DNA of 64,000 nt from Pseudomonadota bacterium (GCA_018062345.1 JAGOSL010000003.1:116276-180275), one strand, 5' to 3'; numbered from the stretch's first letter, positions 34,393 to 44,193 are shown. A program made the numbers and translations. The notes: generated from the letters alone by a model not told the origin.

Positions 34393-35396
34393 TATTGAAT
34401 GCCCTCAAGCCCTGCCTGCAAATCAGGAATAACGTTGCGGCGTACCATTTCATCAGCAACCTGAACAGCATTGGCAAAACCAATTCCATCCGTTCCACCG
34501 TGACTTTTTATCACAATGCTGCGTAAGCCCAAAAACATCGCGCCATTATACAGGCGTGGATCAACAAATCGCTTAAATTCAGCAAGGGATGGTTGGGCAA
34601 TAAGTGCCCCAATTTTGCTAAGCATGTTATCGTTAAGGCTCTTTTTTAATTGACGCGCGAAAAGGCGAACGGTTCCCTCAATAGCTTTAAGAACTATATT
34701 GCCGGTAAAACCATCGGTTACAACCACATCAACTGTTGCTTTGGTAATATCGTCGCCTTCAACGAATCCATGAAAGTTCACTAGGGGATGGTCGCGTAAA
34801 AAATGCGCTGCAGCTTGCACTATTTGGTTACCCTTAAGGTCTTCACTGCCCACATTAAGTAGCCCAACACTTGGATTTTCAATATTCATTAATTTTCGCA
34901 TATAAGCTGAGCCCATCACGGCAAATTGCACCAAATTTTCAGCGCTACAATCAATGTTAGCCCCTAAATCAAGCACAAGTGTACAACCTTTATCGCTTGG
35001 AATCAGTGCTGGAATAGCAGGGCGGTCAATCCCATCAAATGTTTTGAGAATAATCTTCGAAAGCGCCATGAATGCGCCAGTATTTCCGGCCGATACAACC
35101 GCATGCGCCACGCCTTGGTTTACCGCGTCAATTGCCATTCCCATGCTTGAACGACGCCCCATGCGCACAGCTAAAGCTGGCTTTAGTTGTCCTGTAATTA
35201 CTTCTTCTGCATGTTTTAGGGTTACGTATTTTTCAAGCTCACGGCTCATAAGCGGCCGCATTTCTGCTTCTTTGCCAAAGGCAAAAAACTCAATATTACT
35301 GTGTGGATGCGTTTTGATAAAATGATCAAGACCATCAAAAACAATTTTAGGGGCGCCATCGCCCCCCATGGCATCAATAGCGATGCAGGTTTTCAT
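34392..35396 (-). CDS. plsX: Phosphate acyltransferase PlsX
   Basis: The 334-residue protein starts MKTCIAIDAMGGDGAPK and contains SAGNTGAFMALSKI, ALIPSDKGCTLVLDLGANIDC and SHGGTDGIGFANAV, the standard PlsX signature. It makes acyl-phosphate from acyl-ACP for phospholipid synthesis. Middle gene of rpmF-plsX-fabH, 10 bases after rpmF. Confidence 0.97.
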   Translation of the reverse strand: MKTCIAIDAMGGDGAPKIVFDGLDHFIKTHPHSNIEFFAFGKEAEMRPLMSRELEKYVTLKHAEEVITGQLKPALAVRMGRRSSMGMAIDAVNQGVAHAVVSAGNTGAFMALSKIILKTFDGIDRPAIPALIPSDKGCTLVLDLGANIDCSAENLVQFAVMGSAYMRKLMNIENPSVGLLNVGSEDLKGNQIVQAAAHFLRDHPLVNFHGFVEGDDITKATVDVVVTDGFTGNIVLKAIEGTVRLFARQLKKSLNDNMLSKIGALIAQPSLAEFKRFVDPRLYNGAMFLGLRSIVIKSHGGTDGIGFANAVQVADEMVRRNVIPDLQAGLEGIQ

Positions 35397-35405
35397 ATTC
35401 TGAAA

Positions 35406-35606
35406 TTACTCTTCTGTCTCAGCAACAGCGCTACGCATTTTTAGTACTTGACGCCCTTTGTAATGACCACATGATGAGCAAACATGATGTGCTAGCTTAG
35501 AAGCACCACAGTTTGGGCATTCTTGCACGTTTGCTGACGTTAAAGCATGATGAGAACGACGCATGTTACGACGTGATGGGGATGTTTTTTTCTTAGGAAC
35601 AGCCAT
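35406..35606 (-). CDS. rpmF: 50S ribosomal protein L32
   Basis: The 66-residue protein starts [22 protein letters not shown] and has the zinc-ribbon cysteines [20 protein letters not shown], so it is the C+ form. First gene of the rpmF-plsX-fabH operon. GGAGC precedes the ATG. Confidence 0.97.
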   Translation of the reverse strand: MAVPKKKTSPSRRNMRRSHHALTSANVQECPNCGASKLAHHVCSSCGHYKGRQVLKMRSAVAETEE

Positions 35607-35715
35607 ATGACACTAAAGCTCCTTGCAGCTTTTTAATAAAAATTATACTTGTTGCAAAAATATAGCGAAGAATCATAATATTCGCAAGAACATTAAAAAC
35701 GAAAGAGTAAACTTG

Positions 35716-37494
35716 ATGGCTAGTGCAGTTGAAGGATTTGTTGATTACCCAACTTGGGATTTAAGTGATTTATACAATGGGGTAAACGATCCTAAGATTA
35801 CCCAAGACTTTACCAATGTTGGGCATCAGATCGATGATTTCGTAAATTTGTGCACAAATGCTACTTTTGAAGGCCCACTTTTACTCCAGGCCATAGAATC
35901 CTATCAGCAAATTAGTGAGACTTTAGGAAAGCTCTCTACCTTTGCTGTGTTGCAATACTACTCAGATCTAAACAATTCAGATTTTTGCGCTATGTACCAA
36001 AGCGTTCAAGAAAAAATCACACTTTTAGCAGCTAAACTAGTTTTTTTTAGTCTTGCTATCTCAAAACTTAGTGATGAATCTGTAAAAAAATCAATCAGCG
36101 CTGCGCCTGGCCTGAAGCATTTTGCCCACTACTTAAACATTGCACGCCAGTATCAACCTCACCAGCTAAGTGAAGAACTTGAGCGCTACGCTGTGGAAAA
36201 ATCAGTTACAGGACGCAGCGCTTGGGTGCGTTTGTATGATGAAACGTTAGCCTCTATGAAGTTATCATATAACGGTGAAACTCTACCTTTAGAAGCTGTT
36301 ATCACCAAAATGGGTGATAAAAATCCTGACACCCGCAAAAAAGCCGCGCACGCCTTGAACAACGGATTACAAACTCAACTGCCATTATTTGCGACCGTTA
36401 CCAATGTTTTGGCTAAAGATAAAGAAATTGATGATCGTTGGAGGCATTTCGCAAAATCTGATAGCAGCCGTCACCTCGATAATCAAATTGAGCCAGAAGT
36501 TGTTGACACATTAGCAACCTGTGTACGTCAAAATTATGCAAACCTTTCGCACCGCTACTACAAGCTTAAAGCAAAAATGCTTGGCATGAATCAGCTAGAA
36601 TACTGGGACCGAAATGCCCCTTTGCCAGTTGATGACGATGCCCATATTTCTTGGCCTGTAGCACGCCAAATTGTGCTTAATGCGTACTCCAGTTTCTCAC
36701 CCACTATTGCAAATATCGCTCAAGAGTTTTTTGACAAAAACTGGATTGACGTCCCCACACGTCCGGGCAAAACGTCGGGGGCGTTTTCCCATCCGGCTGT
36801 GCCAAGTGTGCATCCGTATATTTTGCTCAATTACCAAGGTCGTCGTCGTGATGTCATGACTCTTGCTCATGAGCTTGGTCACGGGGTGCACCAAATGCTA
36901 GCGCGTGCTCAAGGATACTTATTGGCTGACACTCCTTTAACGGTTGCTGAAACTGCTTCTGTATTCGGTGAAATGCTTACGTTTCAACATTTGTTGGGTG
37001 AGTGTACAAATACCAATCAGCGCAAAGCACTACTTGCTGGAAAAATTGATGACATGCTCAACACAGTAGTGCGCCAAATTGCCTTTTATCATTTTGAACA
37101 GTTGGTGCATCAGGCTCGCAGCCAGGGTGAGCTAACAACAGATGATTTAGCCAGTATTTGGAAGCGCACCCAAGAAGAAGCTCTGGGAAGTGCCGTAAAT
37201 ATTGACCCAATTACCCACAGTTTTTGGGCGTATATTAGCCACTTTATCCACTCACCATTTTATGTATATGCCTATGCTTTTGGTGATTGTCTGGTGAATT
37301 CTTTGTATGCATTTTACCAAAAGCAACCAGAAGGTTTTGAAGAAAAATACATTGATTTACTACAAGCCGGAGGCAGTAAAGGTTACGCTGATTTACTGCA
37401 GCCTTTTGGCTTTAACCTAAAGGAAGCAGCATTTTGGCAAGGTGGCCTTGGAATGATCTCCTCCATGATTGATGAACTAGAAGGGCTTTGCTAA
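35716..37494 (+). CDS. pepF: Oligoendopeptidase F (M3 metallopeptidase)
   Basis: The protein is 592 residues from ATG 35716 (MASAVEGFVDYPTWDLSDLY), which is the family's normal start; the frame is open from a TTG at 35623. The zinc site HELGH has H385, E386, H389, followed by ETASVFGEMLTF with the third ligand Glu. It degrades short peptides in the cytosol. It is divergent from rpmF with about 110 bases between. No signal peptide. Confidence 0.93.
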   Translation: MASAVEGFVDYPTWDLSDLYNGVNDPKITQDFTNVGHQIDDFVNLCTNATFEGPLLLQAIESYQQISETLGKLSTFAVLQYYSDLNNSDFCAMYQSVQEKITLLAAKLVFFSLAISKLSDESVKKSISAAPGLKHFAHYLNIARQYQPHQLSEELERYAVEKSVTGRSAWVRLYDETLASMKLSYNGETLPLEAVITKMGDKNPDTRKKAAHALNNGLQTQLPLFATVTNVLAKDKEIDDRWRHFAKSDSSRHLDNQIEPEVVDTLATCVRQNYANLSHRYYKLKAKMLGMNQLEYWDRNAPLPVDDDAHISWPVARQIVLNAYSSFSPTIANIAQEFFDKNWIDVPTRPGKTSGAFSHPAVPSVHPYILLNYQGRRRDVMTLAHELGHGVHQMLARAQGYLLADTPLTVAETASVFGEMLTFQHLLGECTNTNQRKALLAGKIDDMLNTVVRQIAFYHFEQLVHQARSQGELTTDDLASIWKRTQEEALGSAVNIDPITHSFWAYISHFIHSPFYVYAYAFGDCLVNSLYAFYQKQPEGFEEKYIDLLQAGGSKGYADLLQPFGFNLKEAAFWQGGLGMISSMIDELEGLC

Positions 37495-37580
37495 AAAAAT
37501 AAAATATTTTATTATAAATTTTAAACAAAATGTGCTAATAAAATCTTCCCTTATGGAAAAAGTCAAAAGAAAGAGCTCTT

Positions 37581-38111
37581 ATGTTGAAATTTTTAATAAT
37601 TCCGCTTTGTATTTTTACATTATTTGGTGAAGAACCTATTAATGAAGATGGTACCCCCATTCGCAGAACGCCGGCCATGCAGACCAGAGCTGAAGAGCTA
37701 AGCGCTTTAAGAAGTGATTTTGCCGAAAAATTAGTTACTATGGTCGTTTGTTACCATGAAAATCGCTGCTATGAAGAATTAGGAAAACACCAAATTACCC
37801 TAAGAAAAATTCTTAACCTTATCAATCAAAACCCAGAAAATGCAAACCCATATGTGGCTAGATATGATGCACACCTCATAACACTTGCTAGTCGTTGGGG
37901 GTTGTTTGAAATTATGAAAGCCATTGCCTATAGCAATCAGCAATCAATATATTGCCAAGATAAAGAAGGGCGCACTCCTCTTGATGAGGCAATTATTTTT
38001 AAAAAGGCCGATCTAGCTCAATTTTTGCACTGGTTGCAGGCATCTCAATGCCATACAACGCAAGAGCAATATAAAAATCTGTGCTCTAGAAATATTAGAA
38101 TCGGTAGATAA
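37581..38111 (+). CDS. Secreted ankyrin-like protein (pair member 1)
   Basis: The 176-residue protein has a short signal peptide MLKFLIIPLCIFTLFG. It is homologous to the following gene: shared EKLVTMVVCYHE, LRKILNLINQ, YDAHLITLASRWGLFEIMKAIA and an ankyrin-like GRTPLDEAIIFKKADLAQFL. The last two blocks are one to two degenerate ankyrin repeats. Candidate small effector. Confidence 0.65.
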   Translation: MLKFLIIPLCIFTLFGEEPINEDGTPIRRTPAMQTRAEELSALRSDFAEKLVTMVVCYHENRCYEELGKHQITLRKILNLINQNPENANPYVARYDAHLITLASRWGLFEIMKAIAYSNQQSIYCQDKEGRTPLDEAIIFKKADLAQFLHWLQASQCHTTQEQYKNLCSRNIRIGR

Positions 38112-38188
38112 TATTTATTCATTATTTTTTAATATTTATTTGTTTAAATTAATTAATTGTTGAAATAAATATTTGATATTAAATAACC

Positions 38189-38761
38189 ATGAATAACAAT
38201 ATTTTTGTACATATTATTTGCAAAAGTTTGCTGCTTGTTTCTATAGTGCTTCCTGCTCGTAGCGCTGCACCAGATGCACCTGATTTAGCAGATTTACCAA
38301 TCCCTAATTTGCGCCGGTTAGCATCAATGGATGATAGTGTTGCAAATTATCATTTAGAACAGGGTACTTTGGAAGAAAAGCTTATCACCATGGTAAGCTA
38401 TTATCCTGATTCAGCCAAAGCGCTTGGCCTGACTAAGCGAAAAATTGTGCAATTTATCAATTCTGCACAGATGAAAAAATTCAACCCTTATTCAGACATG
38501 CACAATGCTTATGTTATAACGCTTGCCTGTCGTTATGGAATGCTAGAAGTTGTGCAATCTATCGCTAAGAAAGACCCATCATCCTTGCAATGCTTAAGTC
38601 GGGGGGACACCCCACTAGATGAAGCAGTGATCTTTGAAAAAAGAAGAGTTGCCAAATATTTACACAGAGCAGGCGCGTCACTTAAAAGCGCAACAGTGGA
38701 TCAGCTCAACGCACTTTTAAAAAGGCCTTCACACAAAAAAAGAAAAAGTGCTAACTATTAA
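38189..38761 (+). CDS. Secreted ankyrin-like protein (pair member 2)
   Basis: The 190-residue paralog of the preceding gene has signal peptide FVHIICKSLLLVSIVLPARS. Shared blocks are EKLITMVSYYPD, KIVQFINSA, NAYVITLACRYGMLEVVQSIA and GDTPLDEAVIFEKRRVAKYLHRAGASL. The C-terminus is strongly basic (KRPSHKKRKSANY). It overlaps the convergent gene at 38751 by 11 bases. Confidence 0.65.
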   Translation: MNNNIFVHIICKSLLLVSIVLPARSAAPDAPDLADLPIPNLRRLASMDDSVANYHLEQGTLEEKLITMVSYYPDSAKALGLTKRKIVQFINSAQMKKFNPYSDMHNAYVITLACRYGMLEVVQSIAKKDPSSLQCLSRGDTPLDEAVIFEKRRVAKYLHRAGASLKSATVDQLNALLKRPSHKKRKSANY

Positions 38762-39620
38762 ATACCTGTCCATGCAGGTGATCTTGAAGCCCCATCATTA
38801 ACCAAGACCTAATCCAGCTTACTCTTTTTACAACAGGCACCGCTAAATCATAAATTCTATAATCAGATGGATTTGGATTGGTAAGTACTAGCCTTGTTAT
38901 GCGAATTGCATCATCTCGTGTAAGTTGTGCCTTTGCAGTAAAATTATGGGCTGTGGTAAGTACTTTCTGTTTTGTGCGCTGAACATTATATTTAAAATTT
39001 TCAAAATCTTGCTCGGTCATGCTTATTAAGTGATCGCAAACACCAAAAGAATTTCTATCGAAATTTTGACAAATGAATAATATGTTGGCAGGTGCCTGAA
39101 CTAAAAATGGCTTTTCCGCTGATATGTGGCGTATGAAGGCTAGATGTCTTGGCTCTGTTAGCAGGCAAAATAAACTGGGAATATGAAAAATGCTAAGGTG
39201 ATCCAGAAAGAAAAAATCCTCATCTGACAAGCATTCTACGTGTTGCATCACCTCAATTTTAAGATTTTGACTAACTTCCACATTTTGTTCTTCGCACCAA
39301 TCAAAAATCTGTTTAGAGTATGCAAGTCGTTCTTTCTTTTTTTCATCAACATGAAAAATGTGTTTTATAGAAGGTTGGGGATTCAAAGGCTCATCACACT
39401 TTTTCCAACGCGAAGTTTCTTTTAAAATTGGCTGGGGATTCGCATTTGAAAATGAACTTCTTATAGGGGTATATAAATCGTCATCTTTAAAAGTTACTTT
39501 CACAGAAGCTTTTTCCAAAAGAAGTGTAGGCTCGTTTGAAGAACTATCCAAACCAGCAGTCTCTCCACCGGAGCCAAAAACAAAACAACACAAAACAGCA
39601 ATAATAAAGCAACGCAACAT
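38751..39620 (-). CDS. Secreted protein of unknown function
   Basis: The 289-residue protein has signal peptide MLRCFIIAVLCCFVFGSGG. A Ser/Pro-rich linker is followed by a helical region with ECLSDEDFFFLDHLSIFHIPSLF, which resembles loosely repeated helical hairpins of about 30 residues. No catalytic motif seen. Ends 11 bases inside the convergent ankyrin-like gene. Confidence 0.6.
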   Translation of the reverse strand: MLRCFIIAVLCCFVFGSGGETAGLDSSSNEPTLLLEKASVKVTFKDDDLYTPIRSSFSNANPQPILKETSRWKKCDEPLNPQPSIKHIFHVDEKKKERLAYSKQIFDWCEEQNVEVSQNLKIEVMQHVECLSDEDFFFLDHLSIFHIPSLFCLLTEPRHLAFIRHISAEKPFLVQAPANILFICQNFDRNSFGVCDHLISMTEQDFENFKYNVQRTKQKVLTTAHNFTAKAQLTRDDAIRITRLVLTNPNPSDYRIYDLAVPVVKRVSWIRSWLMMGLQDHLHGQVFNS

Positions 39621-39699
39621 TTTCTAATGCAAAAATAAAATCCCAATAAATGCTATACTAGCTGAAATTTTATGTCGAAAAAATCTTGGGGGGAGCACC

Positions 39700-39730
39700 T
39701 TCTTCATCGCGAGCCTCTAAAGGCTTTATT
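39700..39730. repeat. Degenerate palindromic element
   Basis: TTCATCGCGAGCCTCTAAAG then GCTTTATTGG. GAGCCT/AGGCTT stem with the GCGAG arm, in the 190-base gap between the 38751 gene and the aldolase gene. Nothing else is seen in the gap. Confidence 0.4.
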
Positions 39731-39809
39731 GGTTTTTTTCAAGCAGAAAGTGTGAAGGATAACCTCAAGAATAGGCCGCACGTCTTTTGGTTATTGAGCG
39801 CATCCAGGG

Positions 39810-40733
39810 CTAACTTTTTTGATAAGCTGCGGCCACATCTTTTAGCATCGAAAGCGCTTCTTCGTAAGGGCGCTGAAAACAATTGCGCCCAATAATTGAT
39901 CCAAAGCCACCTGCACTCGCAATAGCCTTAGCATCATTCACTACATCTTTAGCATCCTTCATTTCAAGGCCAGAAAATATCACGATTCTCTTGCCATTAA
40001 AACACCCACGCACAACAACTTTTATGCGGTCTTCCAAGGTTTTAATTGGAATTTTATTCGCTTCAAACGCCTTCTTGTTTTCTGAATTTTCTAGGTGTTC
40101 GGTTGGCAATTTAACCTTAATAATATGCGCCCCTAAAAGCGCTGCCATGTGCGCGCCGTAGCTTATAATATCAACCGCGCGCTCACCATCTTTGGAAAGA
40201 TTGCCTCTGGGGTACGACCAAATAACAACCCCAAGTCCCGCTGCTTTTGCCTCGGCTGCTAAGTCGCTTATTTCTTCAAACTGATCAAGGCTCGCATCAG
40301 ATCCCGGATAAATAGTAAAGCCAATCGCACTACATCCAAGACGCAAAGCATCATCAATGCTTGCTGTAATAGCCTGATCAGGTGCTAGGTCTTTACTCAA
40401 TAAACTGTTTGAGCTATTCATTTTTAAAATAAGTGGTACCTGCCCACAGTACGTATCAGCGCCAGCCTCAAGCCAAGCCAAAGGCCCAGCATAAGCTGAC
40501 ATTCCAGCGTTAATAGCCAGCTTGTATAAATAATGCGGATCATACGCTGCTGGGTACCATGAAAACGAGCGGTCAGGTCCATGTTCAAACCCCTGATCAA
40601 CCGCCAAAATTAAAAGCTTTCCGGTACCGCCCACGCGGCCATTCATCAGGATTCGCGCCAGATTTGCTTTTGATCCTGGGTTATCCGCCTCATAAAAGCT
40701 TAAGATTTTTTGAACTTTTCGAGATACGCGCAT
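39810..40733 (-). CDS. fbaB: Class I fructose-bisphosphate aldolase (DhnA/FbaB type)
   Basis: The 307-residue protein has ILAVDQGFEHGP (phosphate and substrate region), GVVIWSYPRGN, the Schiff-base lysine block GAHIIKVKLP (Lys 206) and RIVIFSGLE. This archaeal-type class I aldolase cleaves fructose-1,6-bisphosphate in glycolysis and gluconeogenesis. It stands alone with a putative ATG start and no other sugar genes nearby. Confidence 0.92.
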   Translation of the reverse strand: MRVSRKVQKILSFYEADNPGSKANLARILMNGRVGGTGKLLILAVDQGFEHGPDRSFSWYPAAYDPHYLYKLAINAGMSAYAGPLAWLEAGADTYCGQVPLILKMNSSNSLLSKDLAPDQAITASIDDALRLGCSAIGFTIYPGSDASLDQFEEISDLAAEAKAAGLGVVIWSYPRGNLSKDGERAVDIISYGAHMAALLGAHIIKVKLPTEHLENSENKKAFEANKIPIKTLEDRIKVVVRGCFNGKRIVIFSGLEMKDAKDVVNDAKAIASAGGFGSIIGRNCFQRPYEEALSMLKDVAAAYQKS

Positions 40734-40838
40734 GGAAGGTTAGCTTTTTATTATTAATAACAAATCAATACTACACCAGAAAAACACTAATATAAAGGGT
40801 AGCTTACAACTCATTAGGCTTGTTTGCCTTGATTATCT

Positions 40839-41306
40839 CTAGTTCATCTTAAGTTCAGCCGGCCATTGGGAAGGCTCTATCTTTACTAACTTTTTAATAA
40901 AGGAAACGCGCTCAGAATTTGGTAAAAGCTGAAGCTTTTCTAGATCTAAAAAATCCTTAAGCATTGCAAGGTGGGGCGCAGGAAAGTGCATCATCGCTCG
41001 AATCACGTAGCACTTTTCGTAAACATTCATTTTTTGCGAAAAATTTTGTACCAGGTTTATAAATTCTTCTGTTAAATATTCCGGTGCGGCAGGAGCCAGG
41101 GCAAGTTGAACTCTGATTTTTTTATGCAAAAACATGCCTTGGGAAAGCCTATCTGCAACTTCTTGGTGCGTCATTAAAAGAGCAGGGGTTTTATGCGAAG
41201 ACACTTCTTTCGTTTTTCTCCATTCCATTTCCTCATCACTTGCCCATAAAGGGTTTTGTAATAGCAGTACTATAAGTGCATAAAGAATGAAAAAACGTTT
41301 TGTCAT
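40839..41306 (-). CDS. Small secreted protein of unknown function
   Basis: The 155-residue protein has signal peptide MTKRFFILYALIVLLLQNPLWA, then an all-helical region with KIRVQLALAPAAPEYLTEEFINLVQ and YEKCYVIRAMMHFP. The motif resembles EREGLKVQLAIASPTHLQACIEE in the next gene (41491), so the two may share a short domain. Function unknown. Confidence 0.55.
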   Translation of the reverse strand: MTKRFFILYALIVLLLQNPLWASDEEMEWRKTKEVSSHKTPALLMTHQEVADRLSQGMFLHKKIRVQLALAPAAPEYLTEEFINLVQNFSQKMNVYEKCYVIRAMMHFPAPHLAMLKDFLDLEKLQLLPNSERVSFIKKLVKIEPSQWPAELKMN

Positions 41307-41490
41307 AAATACTTAATATTCACCATGCTCTGGCTTATTATACTAACTATTTTATTAATCGCTCGTTAAAAATCTAACGTCAAATATTTAAAAACTATTT
41401 ATTTGTTTAAATTATAATATAAAATACTAATATTAGTATTGTATTAATAATATGTGATATAATAAAAATTCAAACTGATGGTGTATTTTT

Positions 41491-42324
41491 ATGAATAAAA
41501 ATGTTCTCGGTGTTTTTTTACTAATATATCTTCATGAAATTATTGCAACAGAATTTATAGAAATTCCTAAAGATCTTACAGCTTTAGCCTATGATATTAG
41601 CAAAGAGGAACGAGAAGGACTAAAAGTTCAACTTGCAATTGCTTCACCAACCCATCTTCAAGCCTGTATTGAAGAAACTCAAAAGTGCAAAGTATTATAT
41701 CCGTTTGCGCCTCAGCAGCGCATATTTTCTTGGTGTTTAGCTTCTGAGGTTTTGCAAACAAAAACATCTGTACAATCATTTATTCCTTCTTTAGCTAATG
41801 TTTTTTCTTATCAACTGGAACCAATTACTGCAGCGCTGCAATCCTTACCTACTTTTTTTAGTCGTGATGCGTTTAATGAGGTAAATTCAGGTTACCTAGA
41901 AGGGGGCACGCCCTTACTTCAAAAATGGATAAACGTAGCCGCAACTTGCGCGGCTGTAAAAAGCGAGACTGACCTTATAGTAGATACAACAGAACGTTTT
42001 GAAGTCGCCTCACATCTCATGCTTTTTATGCAGCACCGTTCAATTGATTTAATTCCATACTATGCCGAAGCTTTATTAAGTGATCCAAAATTGATTGAGG
42101 ATAATTACTATCCTCTTTACTGTTTGAGTCGTCGCTTAAAAGGGCATGATGAACTACAAGATATGCTTCTAAGGCGCTTAGCGCTATATGGCAATGAAGG
42201 GCGTTTCAACATAGTTTTCTCTCTGTCTAAAAAACTGCTATGGAATATTCAAAGACGAGGATTTGTTGGTTATGCAGCAGCAAATTTCATCAAGAGTATG
42301 ATTAAATCTGAGACACCGTGCTAA
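41491..42324 (+). CDS. Secreted helical protein of unknown function
   Basis: The 277-residue protein has signal peptide MNKNVLGVFLLIYLHEIIA. Helical throughout, with VQLAIASPTHLQACIEETQ near the N-terminus resembling the 40839 gene. A very AT-rich 184-base upstream region probably holds the promoters of both divergent genes. No catalytic motif recognised. Confidence 0.6.
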   Translation: MNKNVLGVFLLIYLHEIIATEFIEIPKDLTALAYDISKEEREGLKVQLAIASPTHLQACIEETQKCKVLYPFAPQQRIFSWCLASEVLQTKTSVQSFIPSLANVFSYQLEPITAALQSLPTFFSRDAFNEVNSGYLEGGTPLLQKWINVAATCAAVKSETDLIVDTTERFEVASHLMLFMQHRSIDLIPYYAEALLSDPKLIEDNYYPLYCLSRRLKGHDELQDMLLRRLALYGNEGRFNIVFSLSKKLLWNIQRRGFVGYAAANFIKSMIKSETPC

Positions 42325-42379
42325 GAATTGCTAGCACTTCATGATGCTTCTCACTGATGTTCAAAAAAATCACTGAACA

Positions 42380-42410
42380 CGTCGCCCCGACGAACGTCGG
42401 GGGCTAGTGG
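42380..42410. repeat. Palindromic element
   Basis: CGTCGCCCCGACGAACGTCG then GGGGCTAG: CCCCGACG/CGTCGGGG stem, a variant of the dispersed family, inside a 277-base gap with no other supportable feature. Confidence 0.5.
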
Positions 42411-42601
42411 GTATATGCCGCGACTATATTTGTGATGCAAAAAACTTGCATACCGCTTTACTTGAGATTAAAGAAATTTGGAAACATATTCACTGCCGCA
42501 GGCATAAGAAAAATTTTAGTTTTCCCCCTAATAGTTCCACCAAAACTTTTGTGAAGTAATCTATCTTCTGATACAATGCACTTGCACGATCCAGGATTTT
42601 T

Positions 42602-43327
42602 ATGACACTTCCACTTATTGCTATCCCTCTTGATTATCTCGATACAGAACTTGAACCCAACGCCGTGTGGTATTCTCAATACCCTTGGTATGCAATTCGT
42701 CACCGCTACCATGATTCGTTGGCAAAACTTGGCGCGATGGCTTGTTTTATTGGCTATGAACATCGCTTTATCTCAGAATATGTTAACAAATTTGATGCGC
42801 TCATTATTGCTGGTGGCCATTTTGACCACGATCCAGAATTGTATGGACAAACAGAAATCCACCCAACCATTAAGCGCAAAAGTATTCGCAGTCAGTTTGA
42901 AAAAGAATTGCTAAAAGCATTTTTACCCACGCAAAAACCAGTACTTGGTATCTGCGGAGGGCATCAACTAATCAACATTTTGCATGGTGGAACGCTTTAT
43001 CAAGATATTGCTAGCCAGTATAAAACTGATATTAAACACACTCAAACCGTGCCTCCAACTGAGGTTGCTCACAATGTTGCAATCATTCAAGGCACCAAAC
43101 TGCATGAATGGTATAATCAAACCCACACGCAAATTAATTCATCTCACCATCAAGCCATTGACCAAGTAGGCAAAGGCCTTGTTGTAAATGCAGTTAGTGA
43201 AGACGATATTATCGAAGGCATCGAAGATCCCAATCACCCTTTTTGTGTGGGCGTGCAGTGGCACCCAGAATACCTTTTAGGCCCCTTAGACCGCATCATT
43301 TTAGAAAAATTTATTGCCTCATGTTAG
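42602..43327 (+). CDS. Class I glutamine amidotransferase (PuuD-like, peptidase C26)
   Basis: The 241-residue protein has nucleophile Cys in VLGICGGHQLINILHGGTLYQD and the His-Glu pair in GVQWHPEYL, plus DALIIAGGHFDHDPELYG. This is the gamma-glutamyl-GABA hydrolase/DUF4066-like group that hydrolyses gamma-glutamyl amides. Its last codons overlap the rluB start (ATG within CATGTTAG), so the two are translationally coupled. Confidence 0.88.
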   Translation: MTLPLIAIPLDYLDTELEPNAVWYSQYPWYAIRHRYHDSLAKLGAMACFIGYEHRFISEYVNKFDALIIAGGHFDHDPELYGQTEIHPTIKRKSIRSQFEKELLKAFLPTQKPVLGICGGHQLINILHGGTLYQDIASQYKTDIKHTQTVPPTEVAHNVAIIQGTKLHEWYNQTHTQINSSHHQAIDQVGKGLVVNAVSEDDIIEGIEDPNHPFCVGVQWHPEYLLGPLDRIILEKFIASC

Positions 43328-44034
43328 AAAAAATACGCCTTAACAAATACCTGGCGCTTTGCGGTATTTGCTCACGAAGAGATGCCGAACGATACATCGA
43401 CCAAGGTCGCGTAAGCGTTAATGGCAAAGTAATTTCACAACCAGCTCCATTAGTTGATGGAACCGAAACTATTACTGTTGATGGCGCGCCGGTTAAAACT
43501 TTAGATGAAGTCAAAGTTTGGGCTTTTTATAAACCCGCAGGTTTAGTGACTACCCATAAAGATGAACAAGGCCGTGAAACAGTCTTTGAATATGTGAAAT
43601 ATCAAGGCCTAGATGAACGCGTTATTTCAGTGGGCCGCCTTGACCTGAATTCAGAAGGCCTTTTGCTGCTTACCAACAACGGGGAATTTGCTAGTTTTGC
43701 TGAATCTCCTAAAACTGAATGGAAGCGCGTTTACCGCGTGCGCGTGTACGGCGATGTTTCAAAACTTGATATCGACCAATTGCAACAGGGAATGAATATT
43801 GACGGCATCGACTATCGCCAGGTCAGCATTGAAGTTGAAAAAGATTTCTCTCACAAAGGTCAAAACGCCTGGCTGCAGGTAACACTCGTAGAAGGCAAAA
43901 ATCGTGAAATTCGCAAAATCATGGAACACTTTGGCCTGCAAGTGAACCGTCTCATTCGCCTAAGTTATGGGCCATACAGCTTGGATAAATTGCAAATTGG
44001 TGAATTTCGAACTGAGAAAGTAGTCAGGCAGTAG
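43321..44034 (+). CDS. rluB: RluB/RsuA-family 23S rRNA pseudouridine synthase
   Basis: The 237-residue protein starts MLEKIRLNKYLALCGICSRR (S4 RNA-binding domain with RVSVNGKVI). The catalytic Asp is in GRLDLNSEGLLLLTNNG, and EGKNREIRKIMEHFGLQVNRLIRL is the family's C-terminal signature. It isomerises a uridine in large-subunit rRNA. The frame is open from 43243, but the ATG at 43321 overlapping the upstream stop by seven bases gives the correct N-terminus. Its last 183 coding bases recur at 46934. Confidence 0.95.
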   Translation: MLEKIRLNKYLALCGICSRRDAERYIDQGRVSVNGKVISQPAPLVDGTETITVDGAPVKTLDEVKVWAFYKPAGLVTTHKDEQGRETVFEYVKYQGLDERVISVGRLDLNSEGLLLLTNNGEFASFAESPKTEWKRVYRVRVYGDVSKLDIDQLQQGMNIDGIDYRQVSIEVEKDFSHKGQNAWLQVTLVEGKNREIRKIMEHFGLQVNRLIRLSYGPYSLDKLQIGEFRTEKVVRQ

Positions 44035-44062
44035 CGCGCTTTATTACGAAACCTTCAAGGCT
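43852..44062 (+). repeat. rluB 3' end, resident copy of the duplication
   Basis: These 211 bases (from CACAAAGG through the stop and into the 3' UTR ...AAGGCT) are repeated in direct orientation at 46934-47126, with one 18-base in-frame deletion (43889-43906) and eight substitutions. Confidence 0.93.
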
Positions 44063-44069
44063 CTCTTTC

Positions 44070-44108
44070 GTTATTGCGAGCCCATGTAATGGGCGTGTAA
44101 ATCCAGTG
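44070..44108. repeat. Palindromic element after rluB
   Basis: GTTATTGCGAGCCCATGTAA then TGGGCGTGTAAATCCAG: GCCCAT/ATGGGC stem with the family AATCCAGTGTAAT tail. It likely serves as terminator. Located at the left edge of the inserted island. Confidence 0.6.
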
Positions 44109-44193
44109 TAATTATTCTGTGTGTTCATAATATGCACTTGTTTTATATTTGAAAATTAAATATAATTTAAAAATAAATTAATTATATATTGTT

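Noticed and set aside
39686..39895. Plus-strand 69-residue frame across the aldolase end
   Set aside because: Arises from a palindromic element and antisense aldolase sequence; no start signals.
42458..42763. Minus-strand 101-residue frame overlapping the amidotransferase start
   Set aside because: Mostly antisense to a well-supported gene. The first 20 codons look protein-like, but no identity could be given.
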